Notes under the pieces: generated by a model
The model's database searches: none
The model's input: only the letters and a program-made list of their open reading frames with translations
Told to the model about the DNA's origin: nothing
Position numbers and translations under genes: made by a program
Assembly (NCBI RefSeq): GCF_003711515.1
Contig: NW_021167081.1
Location: 2,471,039-2,535,038, forward strand
DNA length: 64,000 nucleotides
From: Sodiomyces alkalinus F11
Lineage: Eukaryota; Ascomycota; Sordariomycetes; Glomerellales; Plectosphaerellaceae
Direction of reading: 5' to 3'
Shown: positions 22,420 through 34,189 of the stretch, in pieces
Numbering within the stretch: the stretch's first letter is position 1
Layout: every line of letters begins with the position of its first letter

Positions 22420-24230
22420 AATGTATACCTCTCTATCTTTCCTATTTATATACTTTAAACTATCCCCTCTTATCTTCCCTATACTACCCCGACGGTTTAG
22501 GACTATACTACCACCTATATACTTCGTGGTATAAGCGCCGAGATTTTACTAGCTATCTAAAGATTAAGATTACTACGATCTCTTCGAATAAGCGTTTAAA
22601 ACCCCTAAGAAGCCGGGTACCGGCTTTACTAAAGCCGGATATTACCGCGCCGTTACGCTTTATAGCGGGGAAGACTATCTAGAGTACGAGCTAAGCGCCC
22701 TTAGCGAGCGGTTCGTAGCGTGGAAAGAGTCCTACTAAGGTAAGCTCCGGGAACTCCGCGTACACGCGGAAGTATAAGGCTACCTCTACCTAGAGACTAA
22801 AGACCTTAATCGCACCGTCTTCGTGCCTATAAACTATTCTAAGGAAAATACCGAGATTACGTAGTAAAAAGCTAAGGAACTTGTTAGGTAATTTCCCTAG
22901 CCCGATTACCTACTAGACGCTAACGCGGAGCTTATATCTTAGGAACGCCCCGATATTTCCTATAAGGACTACTTAGAGATAGGCCGTAACCCCGATATAC
23001 CCTGTAACTATACAGTGAAGTATACAAAGGCTCGCTAGGAAGCCTATACATCTTATACCGATACGCCCGCTATTATAGCCGGCCCCCGCTCTACTATATA
23101 CGTTAACCTTATAAATGATACGGAAGCTAGTAGTAGTCCCGCTATCGCTTTGGATTCCTAGGGTATATGTCGCTCCGTGCTAGTTCCTAGGTTTATACTT
23201 AACTACTAGTAGGAGTAGACCTTCCTATCGTAGGCGATATATAACCTTATCGGTAAAAGGGGTAGGACTATCACGGATAAGGAGTTCTGCCGTAAGTTAT
23301 AGAAATACGCTAAGGAAACCGAGAAATATAATAAGCTAGCACGTAAATACCTTAAAGGAGTAACCTCGGGCTCGAACTAGCCGGAGGAATAGTCTATTAA
23401 CGTTCTCTTAGCCACGGAGTTTCTAGGCCAGCTACGCCTAGGCGGCGCGCTAAGTCTCGCCACACCTACTAAGATAACTAAGCGGCCCGCGCTAGGCCTA
23501 GCCGGTCCTAACACTACCCCCGCTAAGCGTATAGCTATAAAAGGCTTTAAGAAAAGGATACTCCTAGATATAGTTAAGAGCTATAGTCTTAGGCTACGGA
23601 ATAACGGGTAATAGCCCTCCTTTAATTCGACGGGTACTGGTATATAGACTCTAGTAATTATACGCTAGCGCGACTATAGAATAATACTCCCCGTCCTAGC
23701 GGGATATTAGCTTTACGGCTTTATTAGAGACGTCGTGGCCCCGAGTACTAGCTAGAACGCTATAGAGTTTACCTAAGTCATGTGCTATCTTTGCCTTAGA
23801 AGGGCGATTCCCCTAACTCCTTTAGGAGTTAATCGGTAGTTATCGCCGGCTTACTTTAACTAGTTTACTAAGCACGTTACCACCGACCGCGAACTCTCCC
23901 TCTATACTATACTCGCATGCGCGGCTCTCTAATATTAGTATACTAAGTATGGCTTATCCGGGCTAATAGTCTTCGCCGACCTTGACCCTAAACGCCTTAA
24001 CGGGCTAACGAATAAGATAACGGTGTAAGACGCGGCCACTATTCTATAGGCTAATCTTAACTAGTAGGGTTTCCCCGATAACATTAAGCCCTCCACCTAG
24101 GATAACGACGACTATAAGGTTATTATTCTAGAGTAACTCTATAACTAGGCGTAATAGCTCGCTAGGCCGGATCACCTCTACTAGGGGTAACGTAGGACGA
24201 GATTTAGCTTAAGGATTTATTTATTTTTAA
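22420..24230 (+). pseudogene. Post-pol ORF3 of gypsy A
   Basis: I recognise no domain. A long frame after the chromodomain and before the LTR, with only RIP-type stops over about 560 codons. The N-terminal part is strongly like ORF3 of copy B: SKDQDYYDLFE, PKKPGTGFTKAGYYRAVTLY, RFVAWKESY, GKLRELRVHAEVQGYL and YKDYLEIG are nearly the same in both. The middle is less alike, with Lys/Pro-rich ends. No signal peptide or clear transmembrane segment is seen, so it is not an obvious envelope protein even though it lies in the env position. Keeping the frame in two diverged copies argues that it was a real protein before RIP. Confidence 0.65.
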
Positions 24231-24444
24231 TTTCCCTAGCCGGGATATACCCGGTATATTCTACTCTTTTTAGGTAATAACGATAGCGGCCGCTATTAGG
24301 GCGCCGTAGAGAACCACTATTTTCTTTATATTATCTCCTAATTACACCGCGGATCACTAGTATAACCGCGACGCGTCTTAAGTAAGGTATCGTAGTTACT
24401 AGGGAAGCCCGCGGGACGTAGGGCTTTTTCGCCCCGGGTATTTA

Positions 24445-24762
24445 ATACGCCTCGAGACCCTACCGGGTACCATAGGCGTACCTTAGAGGTGCTATAGTAT
24501 ATACTATAACACCCACGGGGTATACCTTAGAAGCTGTGGCGTATACCAGGGTATCCGGAGGATTATATACGTAGATACTAAGGATCCTACGGAGTTTACC
24601 CGTGGGTATATTAGTCCTAGGGGTATACCCCCTTTCTAGCTTAGAGAATATATCTTATTTTACTACTCTTTACGGCACCCTAAGGTCACCCCTTTAGAAA
24701 AGCCTGGCTCCTAGGTCTAAGAGTACTAGCTAGCCAGATATATACCTAGTCAGGGCATATTA
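24445..24762 (+). repeat. 3' LTR of gypsy A, truncated
   Basis: Reverse-complement match to the B LTRs (42,788-43,190 and 52,225-52,627). It starts at ATACGCC after TATTTA, as in B, and includes the CTATAGTATATACTATA palindromic words. Similarity stops near GGGCATATTA, about 85 bases before the LTR end, where Copia C1 integrase coding begins. Confidence 0.8.
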
Positions 24763-27700
24763 CTATAGCACCTAAGGGCCGGCCACCTAGGACTAGAAGC
24801 TCTTTAAGCACTAGTCTATAACGCCCGGAACGTGTTAATATAAGGCATTAAGCGGATTAAGTATAAGAATTATACTTAAATATAGGTTTACTAGGTAGTG
24901 TCTTATCGCTTAATGGATTACCGCCCGCCTAGACTGTTCTAGAGTATCTATTAGAACCTATAGAAATTACCGGAGAGTTATAACAGTATATGTTATCTCT
25001 ATACTATTAAGGAGGAGTATAGCGATTAGATTTATATACTGCCTTTAACGTCGAAAAATAGCGTTATAGTCTATAACGCCCTTAAAGCGTTTATGATATA
25101 GATTACGCGTTAGTTTAACCTATACGTTTATAAAATACATAGTAATAATAAGCCTTTAATCGTGTATATAGTAGGGGATTTGCGGACCTAGCTATAGGCG
25201 CGCCCGAAAAGTATTTATATAGAGATCGCGCCTCTATATATTCACGAACCGAATAGCGTTATTAAGAGGGTAGGCGAAGCTATCGTCACGAAGTCTAATA
25301 GTATACTAAATAGCGTAGGTATTCTGGGTTTTATATAGCTGGAGAGTATAAGAGTAGCGGCGTAACTGTATAATATAAGTCTATCGTAGCGCCTAGGTTA
25401 AAAGTCTCTAATAGAGATGCTAGACTTATAGTTTAAAAACCACGCGCCGTTTAAGATAAGAGAGTATTCCACCGACCTACGGCTAGACAGAAAGTGGTAT
25501 TTATACTTACGGTTACCGCGCCTATCCCTTAAATAGGAATAAGGAGGCTAGAAGGGAGAGAAAGATATCTAACATTTAACCTAGGGGCTATATTGGGTAT
25601 CTTATAGTATACGTTACCTATAATATCTATCGGATATAGATCCCATAGCTTTAGAAGGTTATAACGACACGTAATATATAGTTTAATAAGCGGCGATTTC
25701 TTATAACTTAAAGCTCGAAAAACCAGAGTAGATTACGGAGTCGGAGGCAAGGAACTAGCTTATAACATACGAAGACTACGAAGATAAGGATACCGAATTT
25801 ATCCTATAGGTTAAACCCCCCGCCGGCCTATCTAGTAGCGTACCTTCTAAAGATTAAGCAAAGTTTACGGGTTTAGACTTAGGAGTAAGAGTAGCTAGTA
25901 CTATTCTGGAGGCGCTAGAACTACTAAATACTGATATAACCACTAATAGTAATAATAGGCTACCCGAACCGCCCGTGCTAATAGGACTCTAGACCCTATA
26001 TGCTATACCTAATCCGCCGAGCCGGAATAACTAGAACTAAGGCGCCGGGCCGTAGCTATTAGAGGAGGAACTCTGAATTAAGCTATCTTATATATATTAT
26101 ACCTGGATAAAGACGTAGTGGCACTAGATCGTTAAGACAAAGATCAGACAAAGAGGTCAGTCCAGCAAAACCACGATGCATAACCAAAACATAACTAACA
26201 CCGCTATAACCTTTAGCGAAGAAGTAGATCGGTAGTCACTATTCTGATCGGGGCAACGTAAGTTGAACTGGAAAGATACCTTAATCGTAGAATAAGTAAT
26301 CGCAAAAGATGGTGATAATTGAATGATCGTCCCTCGATTGGGATATCTAGAGCCTGTCCTTAATATATAAGTGGGAGGCGGATCCCGCAGCCTTGAAAAG
26401 GGGGGGTCATGTGACCGGCTGCCGACACCACACTAACGCCGCATCTACGCGGTTATAATATACGGCGGTACCCAAAGGAGATACTGCTATAAACACGCTA
26501 GAGCTATATACACTAGAGCTTAATATAGATAATCCGGAGTAATAAGAAGGAGCGAGGAACACGTAGACTAAGGCATGGGAATTAGCTACACCTAATCCAG
26601 GTTATAGTATTAACTAGCCCTCTACGTTTAGATCCCGAACTAGTAACCGTAAGGTAACCACACACTAATATAAACGGAGTATATAGGTTAAGGAGATAAT
26701 AAGAGTTAGCGCCCGAATTATAGATTAATATACTTAGGGGACGACTATTAGGATTAATCCACGGACGCACGCGGTAGGGCTAAATATGCCCGTAACGTAC
26801 ACGTTCTTCCTACTTAATTAATAAGAAGTGCGCGACAATAAGGTATAAGGGCTCCTATCCTTTTACTTAGTGATATTCGGGGTAGCCGATATTAATATAA
26901 AACCCTATTTAAAAATAACGGAGGAACCGAAGTCCTTACTCGACGGCAGGGTCTATTATAACCACCTTAAGGCTATACTAAGGTATTAGAGCGAGCTTTA
27001 TAATCACCCTGTCTGCGATTAGTTTAAAGACACAGCGTAGAAGGAGGTTAATAAGCTAATTAAGAAACGCACGTGGAGGGATATTAATAGGGTAACGGCG
27101 AAGTCTAAGCCTCTTCTACTTAAATAGGTATTTACTTATAAGTTCGACTAAAGCGGGTATCTTAAGAGATATAAGATAAGGCTATATATCCGAGGGAATC
27201 CGTAGAAGAGCTTAACTATTAAGGGAACCTACGTAGTAACGCTCGCTACGAGGTCTTTTCGTATTATTATAGCTTTAGCCGTTTAATTTAACCTAGAAAT
27301 TAAGTAACTAGATATCGTTAACGTCTTCGTTAACGCCGAGAGGAATAGAAGAGGTACGCCTATTATATACGAGCTTTTAGATATGTTTAAGCAGCTAGAT
27401 AAGTGCTTAGGGCTGGATAAAGCATTTTATAGTTTACGAGATTCACCTTAATAATAGTTCTAGACCTTTATAGCGATATTATCGAATCTAGGGATAAAGG
27501 CTAGTAAAGAAGAGATATACCTATTTTATATAGCGGCTTAGGATATATTTAGTATTTTCTTTATAGATAATATCCTTAACTTATTCTATAAAAACACGGC
27601 TATAAATACCATTAGGATTATTAACAGTATTAATAAAAGGTTCGAAGTATTAGAAAAAGGTAACGTAGAATAGTTCCTAGCGATTAAGATCACCCAAGAT

Positions 27701-28530
27701 CGTCCCCGGTATAAGCTTCTGCTTAGTCACGACTTATATATCGAGAGGATCGTAGCTAGATTTAGTCTAGATACTACTAATATATACTTAGCAATTCTCG
27801 TTCCCGTTATGGAATACTAGAAAAGAGAACATAAAGCCACGGTCTAAGAAAGCAAATCGTACTAGGAAAAGGCCGGATTAGTGCTATATATAGTACTAAT
27901 AATATATCCTAATATAGCTTTTACGGTATCTATCCTTTCCCGCTTTCTTAGAAACTCCTCCCCGAAGTATTATAACGTAGCGGACTAAGCTATCCATTAT
28001 TTATATATAACTAAGGACTTCGTAATTCAGTACGGATCAAGTATTAGTTTATAGGCTATAGTAATTGCGAGCGACGCCTCTTTTACTAACGATATTAATA
28101 TACGACGAGTTTTATAAGGCTATCTTATTACCTTATTCGGGGGATTAGTTATATAGAAAATAACTAGGTAAGTAACCGTTACGACGTCTATAACCGAAGC
28201 AGAGCTACTCGCTCTAGAGTAAGTCGTGAAGGAAATAATAGGATTACAGCGTCTATTCGTAGAGATACGCTTCGACTCCGAATCTCTATAGGATATTACT
28301 TACGATAATACTTAAGTTATTAGGCTTATAGTAGATAACGACCATAGGATTAAAACCCGGCTTAGATATATGGATATTTAACGCTTATAGCTTTAATAGG
28401 AGTATAGTAAAGGGACCTCTAGGCTGGTCTATTTAGCTATAAGCCTTAGACCGGTAGACGGATTAACGAAGGCACTCCGACGATAAAAGTTCGAGATCTT
28501 CCGTGTATATTCTAATATAAGGAGTGTATA
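24763..28530 (+). pseudogene. Copia C1 pol: integrase, RT, RNase H (5'-truncated)
   Basis: Copia-type polyprotein lacking gag and protease. It starts at the integrase zinc-binding block (HLRAGHLGLEAL), then EEYSD near 25,015, KAFMI, RPKSIYIEIAPLYIHEPN near 25,205, a Ser/Pro-rich linker, RT from about 26,990 (KVFTYKFD-like near 27,130, LKRYKIRLYIRGNP near 27,165), and RNase H with SDASFT near 28,075 and GLTKALRR near 28,460. The RT box reads FIDN (27,560-27,571; Y-x-DD expected). In the integrase the second Asp reads Asn (25,144-25,149 reads N-N) and the catalytic Glu reads Lys (25,264-25,266). It is interrupted at 26,093-26,457 by a short TIR element. Confidence 0.9.
26093..26457. mobile_element. 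Short TIR element (MITE-like), copy 2, inserted in C1
   Basis: Second copy of the 11,766-12,138 element, here in the integrase-RT linker of Copia C1. It keeps many CA and TG dinucleotides (GATGCATAACCAAAAC and TCATGTGACCGG), although the C1 sequence on both sides is heavily RIP-mutated. Ends: TATTATACCTGG left, and TATTATAACCGC on the complement of the right. No unambiguous target duplication. It either arrived after C1 was mutated or was too short to be a good RIP target. Confidence 0.7.
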
Positions 28531-28740
28531 GAGGCGGTGGACTGGAGAAGTTAAAGTTAAAAGTCAGGGGCCGGAGGCGTACCGCGCGCCGGTGGAATAG
28601 TAAGATTAGGGGAAAAGTAACTAATAGTATCTCGCTATAGTACTAACCTAACGCCTAAGCTAAAATGCAAAACCCTAAAACTTAAAAATAAACGGCAGGA
28701 GAATCTAAAAGCTATTACTATACTCTATTAGGAGTACTCG
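28531..28740 (+). other. C1 3' tail, no gene
   Basis: Sequence after the C1 RNase H, GC-rich at first (GGAGGCGTACCGCGCGCC), then A-rich. It fits the end of a Copia element (stop, 3' untranslated region, possibly LTR start), but I found no second copy to prove an LTR. Confidence 0.35.
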
Positions 28741-29062
28741 GAGTAATAACATCACCACCACCACCACCACCCGCGCTAGTCTTAATAACCGGCGTAATAA
28801 TTTCCCTCTAAGGGGCGGCGGAGACTACGGCCGGCGTAATATACTGCTACTACTCCTGCTGCCATTAGAGCTAGTCGCCGAGGCGACAAGCCACTACCTT
28901 TTCCACTAAGCTTTTAAAATAGGCTGAGAAACTAGGCTTCGCCAAGTTTTTTTCTCCGGGCGTAGGGACGTACTTAAGGTCCTTATCCTTAAAGAAGTGC
29001 TTAGTATCTTTATCGTCTATATACTTGATCTCTTACTTAATATATTACTTTAACTTTATTAA
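28641..29062 (-). pseudogene. Unrecognised coding fragment with poly-Gly tract
   Basis: On the minus strand, from 29,062 down, one frame reads about 140 codons with RIP-type stops: KDTKHFFKDKDLKYVPTPG, then KPSFSAYFKSLVEKVVACRLGD, then a Gly-rich run encoded by the CAC repeat. I do not recognise it. It abuts the truncated end of the C2 LTR, so it may be what C2 inserted beside, or a later join. Confidence 0.35.
28749..28772. repeat. (CAC)n microsatellite
   Basis: About eight CAC/CAT triplets in a row (CATCACCACCACCACCACC...). The kept CpA steps stand out in a region where CpA is otherwise scarce, so this tract is either young or expanded after RIP. Confidence 0.85.
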
Positions 29063-29368
29063 AAACTTTTCAAGATTGCGGACAAGTGGAAGGGACGGAA
29101 GTCACGAAAAGCGGTGGAAAAATATATAGGTAATAATGGGATTGTAAGGTAGGATTTCTGCGCGCGTATAGATTGTGTAAAAGCGATAAAGAAGAAGAAT
29201 AAAGAAAGGAAGAACCGAACCGAAGTGACGGGTTAATATCCTTTATTCTTTCCTTCTTTATAAAGGGATCGAGATCGTAATAATAACGTAATCTATTATC
29301 TAGGGTTACAGGGAAGATATCCTTTATTCGAGTACGAAGGTACTCCGAGGATATTAATAGTAATATTA
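29063..29368 (-). repeat. C2 3' LTR, truncated
   Basis: Matches 58,665-58,970 in the same orientation, including GGACGGAAGTCACGAAAAGC and TTCTGCGCGCGTA words. In element sense it starts at 29,368 (TAATATTAC here, TGATATTAC in the 5' LTR). About 800 bases of the LTR are missing beyond 29,063. Confidence 0.85.
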
Positions 29369-29384
29369 ATACCCCCCCCCGTAA
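29369..29384 (-). promoter_or_regulatory. C2 polypurine tract
   Basis: On the minus strand a run of ten or so G's followed by TAT directly precedes the 3' LTR start. This is the expected place and composition for the primer of plus-strand DNA synthesis. Confidence 0.7.
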
Positions 29385-29599
29385 GCTAGTTGTTATATAA
29401 GAAGGAGTAGCTTAGAATAAGTATATATAGGTATATAGTTATAGCGTAGAAACCCTAGTTAACCAACTAGGACTAATTAGAAGAGGAAAGAATAAAACCT
29501 CTAAGGGAAAATATTAACAACCCTTAATGTCTTATTAAGGGGAACATTCGAAAGCCCCTTTTTATAATACTAGGAAAGCTTGTAGGTAAAAACCCTAGT

Positions 29600-32500
29600 T
29601 ATAAGTATTTATATCTACCAAAATCCGAAGATAAGAAACCTCGTTCTATTATAGACCTTAGTACTTTAGTTCTTAAATTCGGGTATAAGATGGCATATAG
29701 TAGTTAGGTAACGTGTTAATTTTATAGCGTAAATTTATATAACCGTATAGTATACTATATAGGTCTTTAGGTAGACCGTTAGTTATTATATCGGCTATAT
29801 TAAATTTAGTATTTATATAAGAGACCTTTATTTTACTATTTTAAAGCTATTATCTATAGTAGTGATACTAACAGTCTATATACTTTACCCGTCTATAAAT
29901 TTCAGGATTTTCATAAAGCTTCTTTACGCTTTCGCTGTCTATTCATATAGTAGGAATCGGTATCTTCCTATTATTATTATATAAACCAAAGTTTATATCA
30001 GTAGACAACCTTCGGTTATTTACTAGGTCTGTATATATAAGATATATATGGATTCTCTCTTTAGAAGCTTCGGTGAAAGCTATATATTCTGCTTCTCTTA
30101 TAAGTAAAGTAACGACTTTCGGTTTAGTAGAAGTCTAGCTTATTAAATTATTTACACCTATATAGTATATATACCCGAACGTAGAAGTCCTGTCTTTGAT
30201 TAAATCTGGAAAACTAGCATCAGAATAACCGTATATATTAAGGTCTTTTTCATTTAAATAGTTATATAAAAGCCCGATATCAGGAAAACTATTTATATAG
30301 GCCTAGATTCGATTTAAAGCTATAGAGTACTCTTAAGACGGATTACTCATATATCGAGCGTATTTATTAATAGCGTAAGTTATATCTGGTCTTAAGTGTA
30401 GGGCTAAATATAAGAAAGCACCGATTTTCTGTTGGTATATTTTAATATCGGCTTTTAATACCTATTCCTGATTTAGTATACGGACCTTTTTATTTATATA
30501 AGAGGTATTAACGCGTTTAAGGCTTCGTGTATTATATTTATCAAGGAGTTTATTCGTATAAGGTAACTAATTTATAGAAAAGGTCTTATTAGATTTATTT
30601 ATAGTGATTTCGTGGCCTAAAAAGATATATAATTGACCTAGATCTTTAAGAGAGATCTATTTCGATATTTTAGTAAATAAATACTGTATCGTTATATATA
30701 AAGGGCTTAGTACCACTATATCGTCTACGTGGCATAATAGTATAGCACGGTCTGTTTTATTCTTATAAAAAGTAAATATAACGTTATCGAAATCAGAGAC
30801 TAGGTAACCGATTTCGCGGAGTACTTTTATAAAAAAGTTATACTAAAGCCGGGGGCTTTATTTTACACCGTATAAAGCTTGATTTAGTTTATAAACTAAT
30901 TTATTCGAGCCTTCTTTTTCCTCGAAGCCTATAGGTTATATAGTATAAATGTGGGTATCTATATCGGCGTAAACGAAAGCGGTCTTTACGTCGAATTATC
31001 TAAAATTCTAGCCTAGGAATACGCCTAGTATAAAAGCTAATCTATAGCTCTCGGGTCTATAGGTGGTAGAAATGGTCTCTAAATAATCAATACCGAGTAC
31101 TTAATTAAACCCATATATACACTAACATGCTTTATATTCTATAGCCTCGTTCTTCTTGTTATATTTAATCTTATATACCTAACGGCCTCCTAAGACGTTC
31201 AAGGTATTTCTATCCTCATTATTATTCTTATTATTATATTAAGGCGTATCTTTTGTATTTATTAAATCCCAGGTACTTCTGTTTTCAAGTTCTGTTATTT
31301 CAGCTACCATAGCTTCTATCCACATATTTTTATCAGAGCAGTTTATAGCCTGTTTATAAGTAGCTGGTTCTTGTAAAGAATTTACAGTTAAAAGAAAGTG
31401 GGGATTGTCTTAAAGCTATAGGTTTCTTAGTATAGTATCTTTAGTTATATATAATAAGCGCTTATTACTATCGTACGATATATAATCGTTATGGTTTTCC
31501 TTTTTAGAAGCGATTTAAATTTCTAACCTGGATTTAAGGCCGTTATTAACCGGGTCGGTTATAGTTATATTATCGGTGTTTTCGGCTAGAATAATACCAC
31601 CCGCTGCTCGAAGACCCTTTCGTCTTTTATTATTATTATTATCTTCTTCTTCGGTTTAGATAGACCTAAACCTACGTTTAGTATTATTATAGTACTCGCC
31701 GAGTAGGTAAGACTCGGGGTTAGAAACCGGTTCTGCCTACGGTATATTTAAAGTAGGAGACTTATTATTTATATAGGTTATAGGGTTATTTGTATTAGTT
31801 ATAGTATCTAAAGAAGAAGTGAGAAACTGATTTTCTAGTATATATACGTCACGATACCAGGTAGTCTTCCTAGATCAAGGATTATATACTTTATAGTTAT
31901 AATCGTTATAACCTACTAAAGCATGCTAAAGTGCTCGTGGATCCAGTTTCTTTGTTTTCGGGTCGTTATTTTCATAATATATAACAGAATATTATTTATA
32001 TTAGGTTTACGATTTTCTACTAATTCGTAGGGCGTCTTAAGAGCTACTACAAAATTAGGTGTTCTATTATACGTATAAATAGCTGAATAAACCGCTTCCC
32101 GCTAAAGGTATTTAGGTAGGCCTAAATAGAAAAGAAAATACCGGAGTTTATCTATTATAGTCCTTATAACCCGTTCTATCGAGCCTTAAGTCTTATTGGT
32201 ATCTAGGGGTTTTATATTATGATTTACACCGACGAACAGTCTTTTAAATAAGGTATTCGTAAATTCTTTCCCGCCGTCGGTATTAACTTCTTTTATTTTT
32301 ATATTATATTTATTATTTTCCACGGGGATTGTCCACTCCTTTAGAGCGTTTATAACAGATATTTCTAATTTATCTATAAGCAGTTTTTACCTATAGATAC
32401 TGTGTAGAACGGTCTATTATAAATAGAATCCAACGCTTTCTATTATACGTTATAGGGTCTATAGGCCCGTATAAATCCATGTAAACCTTTTTAACTTAGG

Positions 32501-33540
32501 AAAAATTCTTATATTTATTTATAAATTCGTTGTTTGTAAGCGTGGCTAATTTGCTTTTCTATATCCTTTATAGCTCTGTATTTCTACTATATCTTCTTTA
32601 GATATATTTATAGTATCTTTATTTATATATCTACAGTAATAGGGTTAATATGACCTATCGTATAGTGCCATAGCGTTATACTCTCTTTATTGTTTATTGT
32701 TTTCCGATGGTTATATCGGTCTCTTTATTCTGTTCTTTATTCTATCGGTTCTCTTTATAACACCGGGTATTCTTTTGTTTATTCCACGACCTATACCGCT
32801 AAAAGGTGGGTCTTTAACTGGGTATTTTCTATGACCGTATTCTTTATACCTGACTGTTCCTTTATTCGTGAAATCTGTTCCTTTACTCCTAGAAGCTGTT
32901 TGTTTTTTCCTTTTCTTTTATCTAGAATAGTCTTTTTTATTCCTATTATATTTATAGCAATATAGGGCTACGAGGACCGTGACGATAACCCTATTAACCC
33001 CCCGTACGTTAGGGCCCGTGCCGAAGCCTAGTAAAGGCCGTTATATAAAACGGCTCTAGTAGAAACGTTAGTGGTTGTATTTTAGTTATTTTGGAATAGA
33101 ATAAGCTGGTTATTTCCTGTAAGGCCGTAGATTTTCTTTTTATATAGGAAGGGAAGACTGATAATATTAGTTCCTAATTCGGGAATATATAGACAGTTCT
33201 AAAGTAATAATATTCTTTCTAAATCCCTGAATTTAATATAGTAGTCACGAGTACCTATTATTTTTATTTTATGTATATTACCCTAACTAGCAAAACTTTA
33301 AGTAGTTTTACACGTAGAAAAGAGCGTTTTATTCACTACTATATATACTATAGTGCTACTATCAATATAAAAATTCAAATTCAATTTAATATCTCAAATC
33401 CTGTTAAGTCTTTTTATTACCCGTCCTATATTTATATTAATAGGGGTTTTATTTATTTACGGTTTATTTTAAAGGATACATATCTATTCTATATCTATTA
33501 GGTCTTCCGCGTAGAGGTCCGGGAGACGTAAGGGCTTAGG
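29600..33540 (-). pseudogene. C2 pol: protease, integrase, RT, RNase H
   Basis: Copia polyprotein read on the minus strand. Protease-like FYIDS block near 33,365 (the usual DSGA is altered), NCLYIPELGTNIISLP near 33,195, integrase near 33,070-32,190, RT from about 31,250, with the catalytic box reading HVDD (30,720-30,731), then RNase H with TLLIREAEYIAF near 30,090 and ADIITNGLPKDL near 29,780. Unlike the other RTs of the window, both catalytic Asp codons are kept. Stops are still frequent, so it is inactive. It is 5' of the polypurine tract with a short untranslated stretch (29,385-29,600). Confidence 0.85.
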
Positions 33541-33559
33541 CATAATAGGCATATCTTAA

Positions 33560-33965
33560 AAAAGAATCTCGTTATCTGAGTCTTCTTCTTCTTCTTCCTA
33601 ATCTTCTATTTCTTTTTGTTTTTTTTATTTCCTCTTCTATTTATGATTCTTTTCTTCTTCCGAAAAAGGCTCCTCCGTACACGGTATATTATAAACTAAA
33701 GTAATAGTTTCGTTATTACTTATTTTCCCTAGGAGCCTTTATTACTCGTATTAACGGAAGAAATTAAGTACTTTAGTCTCTTATAACGAAACCTTCGACG
33801 GTACCGTCTTCTTCGGAGGCTTTTTATTTTTATTTACCCGATTTTAGGTGTTTTTGGATGAATCTAAACGCTCCTAACCTACGGGGGCTTTTTTAGGGTA
33901 TAAACAATAATAATTTATCGGCCGATATCCAGGCCTTTTACAGTTACTGCAGAAAAGGTTCTTCT
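33560..33965 (-). pseudogene. C2 gag, 3' segment with zinc knuckle
   Basis: C-terminal end of Copia gag. The zinc knuckle near 33,950-33,900 reads CSNCKRPGYRPINY, so the first two Cys are kept while His and the last Cys have become Tyr. Downstream in sense is a Lys/Glu-rich tail encoded by GAA/AGA triplets (33,575-33,620), shared with C3. The segment stops at 33,965, where C4 is inserted, and continues at 39,627. Confidence 0.8.
33961..33965. other. C4 target-site duplication, left
   Basis: CTTCT here and CTTCA at 39,627-39,631 flank C4. The last base differs by a transversion; C3 has CTTCT at the matching, uninterrupted place. Confidence 0.6.
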
Positions 33966-34168
33966 TGTCAGATAAAGCGTAGTCAACATCGTTATAAAAT
34001 AGGTCAAAATTGATTGAGGCAATTATGTATAATTGTAACTGTCTTAGACCGTCAGGGAAACGCTGCCACCGTATTTTGTATGGTGCAGATTCTGTAAGCG
34101 TCCACCCGGATTTGACCCTTAGTAATCCGGCCTATTACGTAACCGAAAAGACTATGGTCTGTTCGATA
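33966..34168 (-). repeat. C4 3' LTR
   Basis: 203 bases from TGTCAGATAAAG to TTCGATA, matching 39,424-39,626. Differences are mostly transitions, for example ATTGATTGAGG here and ATTAATTAAGG there. The 61-codon frame inside is a shadow and not a gene. Confidence 0.9.
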
Positions 34169-34189
34169 TACCTCCTAATCGCCCTAAAA

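Larger units (their letters stand above)
21060..24762 (+). mobile_element. Gypsy family A/B, copy A (3' fragment)
   Basis: This is the plus-strand copy of the family whose complete member is B (42,788-52,627, minus strand). Kept here: the end of integrase with chromodomain, the post-pol ORF3, and the 3' LTR without its last 85 or so bases. Gag, protease, RT and most of the integrase are missing, so it is 5'-truncated near 21,060 and 3'-truncated at 24,762, where it joins Copia C1. Confidence 0.8.

Noticed and set aside
22420..24230. Envelope gene, making A/B an errantivirus-like element
   Set aside because: Position fits, but no signal peptide, fusion peptide or transmembrane segment can be seen in either copy.
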